Assembly: GCF_009733815.1 (NCBI RefSeq)
Contig: NZ_WNXY01000003.1
Location: 62,001 to 126,000 of the forward strand
DNA: 64,000 nt
Source: Pseudactinotalea suaedae
GTDB taxonomy: Bacteria > Actinomycetota > Actinomycetes > Actinomycetales > Beutenbergiaceae
Reading direction: 5' to 3'
Shown: piece after piece, positions 63,391 through 64,000 of the stretch
How the letters are laid out: each line of letters begins with the position of its first letter
Numbering within the stretch: the stretch's first letter is position 1
Made by a program: the position numbers and the translations under genes
Notes under the pieces: generated by a model
What the model was told of the DNA's origin: nothing
What the model saw: the letters and a program-made list of their open reading frames with translations, nothing else
Database searches by the model: none

Positions 63391-63834
63391 TCAGCCGCGG
63401 GCCGCCCTCCGCAGCGCGAACCAGGACCGGGAGGGGGCCAGGAACAGCAGCACCAGCGCACCGACCACGAGAGCTGCGTCGATCGCCACCAGCGCCAGGT
63501 CGGACGCCCGCAGCTCACCGAGGGCCACGACCAGCCGCACCAGGCCGTAGAGCACGACGGGCAGGAGCAGGTACCGCGCCCAGCCGTGCCCGCGCCACAC
63601 GAGCACGGCGGCGACCACCTCGAGGATCGCGGGCAGCGACAGCAGTGCGCCCACGGCCAGCACGAGGGCGTCGACGCCTCCCGGTCCGGCGATCCCGGCC
63701 ATGGCGCGGGGAAGCTCGACGAGCCACCACCCGATCGAGACCGCGAGGAGCGCTACGCCGGCGACGACCGTGGTGGGGCGCCGCGCGGCGGATGCCTCGG
63801 CGGGCGCGACGACGGTCGGATCGATGTCACTCAT
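63391..63834 (-). CDS. Small integral membrane protein, unknown function
   Basis: A 147-aa protein with a ~20-residue cytoplasmic start and four predicted membrane segments (VAGVALLAVSIGWWLVELP, VDALVLAVGALLSLPAILEV with VVAAVLVW, YLLLPVVLYGLVRLVVAL, LALVAIDAALVVGALVLLFL). The C-terminus SRSWFALRRAARG is basic. No family recognised. It lies 70 nt upstream of the nucleoside-hydrolase-like gene on the same strand. Confidence 0.78.
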   Translation of the reverse strand: MSDIDPTVVAPAEASAARRPTTVVAGVALLAVSIGWWLVELPRAMAGIAGPGGVDALVLAVGALLSLPAILEVVAAVLVWRGHGWARYLLLPVVLYGLVRLVVALGELRASDLALVAIDAALVVGALVLLFLAPSRSWFALRRAARG

Positions 63835-64000
63835 ACCGCGTAACCGTAGGGCTGATGTGCGCTCGTGAAGTCCGGATGGACCCGGTTGCGACGGGGAGGA
63901 CTGCCCTCACGGGGGCGCCGGCGCGCACGTGGTAGCGCCGCCGCACGCGCCCGGTGACGGCGCCGCCCGGCGCCTCCCGCACGTGCACGAAGGGCAGCCG
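63827..64000 (-). other. Possible 3' end of a gene running off the window
   Basis: The minus strand is open from the window edge to a TGA at 63827 (57 codons, beginning RLPFVHVREAPGGAVTGRVR). It would overlap the start of the following membrane-protein gene by 8 nt, as operons here often do. The fragment is too short to name; the other minus frames are interrupted or low in coding character. Confidence 0.3.

Overview
The window is about 64 kb of very GC-rich DNA with strong third-position G/C bias, frequent GTG starts, ATGA/GTGA start-stop overlaps and many lacI-type and two-component regulators. This fits a high-GC Gram-positive actinomycete. Nocardioidaceae or a related soil or plant-associated lineage is my guess; no rRNA or tRNA gene is present to settle it. 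Coding density is high. The longest gene-free stretch is 264 nt (11873-12136) and it holds promoter elements. I see no insertion sequence, CRISPR array, tRNA or replication origin.

Layout. (1) 2-3324: end of a myo-inositol operon (iolA, iolG, iolE-like). (2) 3436-7084: an ABC-2 exporter translationally linked to a histidine kinase/response regulator pair. (3) 7115-15636: sugar ABC importer 1 with an unassigned 541-aa protein, divergent from a GH92 alpha-mannosidase/GT4 pair. (4) 16260-25726: L-rhamnose block (mutarotase, Gfo/Idh oxidoreductase, rhaB, bifunctional rhaD-SDR, rhaI) with two tandem LacI regulators. (5) 25736-30797: MFS pump, PPDK regulatory protein and pyruvate phosphate dikinase. 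(6) 30799-36065: a compact type VII-like polymorphic toxin cassette: DUF6177-like, a 111-aa protein, a WXG100/DUF6507-like protein, an 841-aa GH-E nuclease toxin, an ankyrin protein and a DUF2185/Imm33-like immunity candidate. (7) 36216-45419: small kinase, GH51 arabinofuranosidase, GH27 enzyme, zinc dehydrogenase, TetR, GH78 rhamnosidase, SorC regulator. (8) 45539-46484: AbiEi/DUF559-like gene broken by a 7-bp tandem repeat. (9) 46572-54938: sugar importer 2 and a split-transketolase / FGGY kinase / TIM-barrel isomerase / SDR operon that matches the D-apiose (apulose-4-phosphate transketolase) pathway. (10) 55056-62189: sugar importer 3 with an aldo/keto reductase and a GH2 beta-galactosidase. 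(11) 62337-64000: nucleoside-hydrolase-like protein, a membrane protein and a gene end at the edge.

How it works together. Five glycosidases (GH92, GH51, GH27, GH78, GH2) lack visible signal peptides, while three lipoprotein-dependent ABC importers are present. This suggests oligosaccharides or plant glycosides are imported and cut in the cytoplasm. Rhamnose, arabinose, galactose and apiose together point to rhamnogalacturonan II side chains or apiosyl/rhamnosyl flavonoid glycosides. Regulation is legible: three substrate-binding-protein promoters, the rhaI promoter, the GH78 promoter and the arabinose-type operon each carry a CG-centred palindrome at or just after the -10 box. All three importers also carry an unrelated GC-rich hairpin directly after the binding-protein stop codon, before the first permease.
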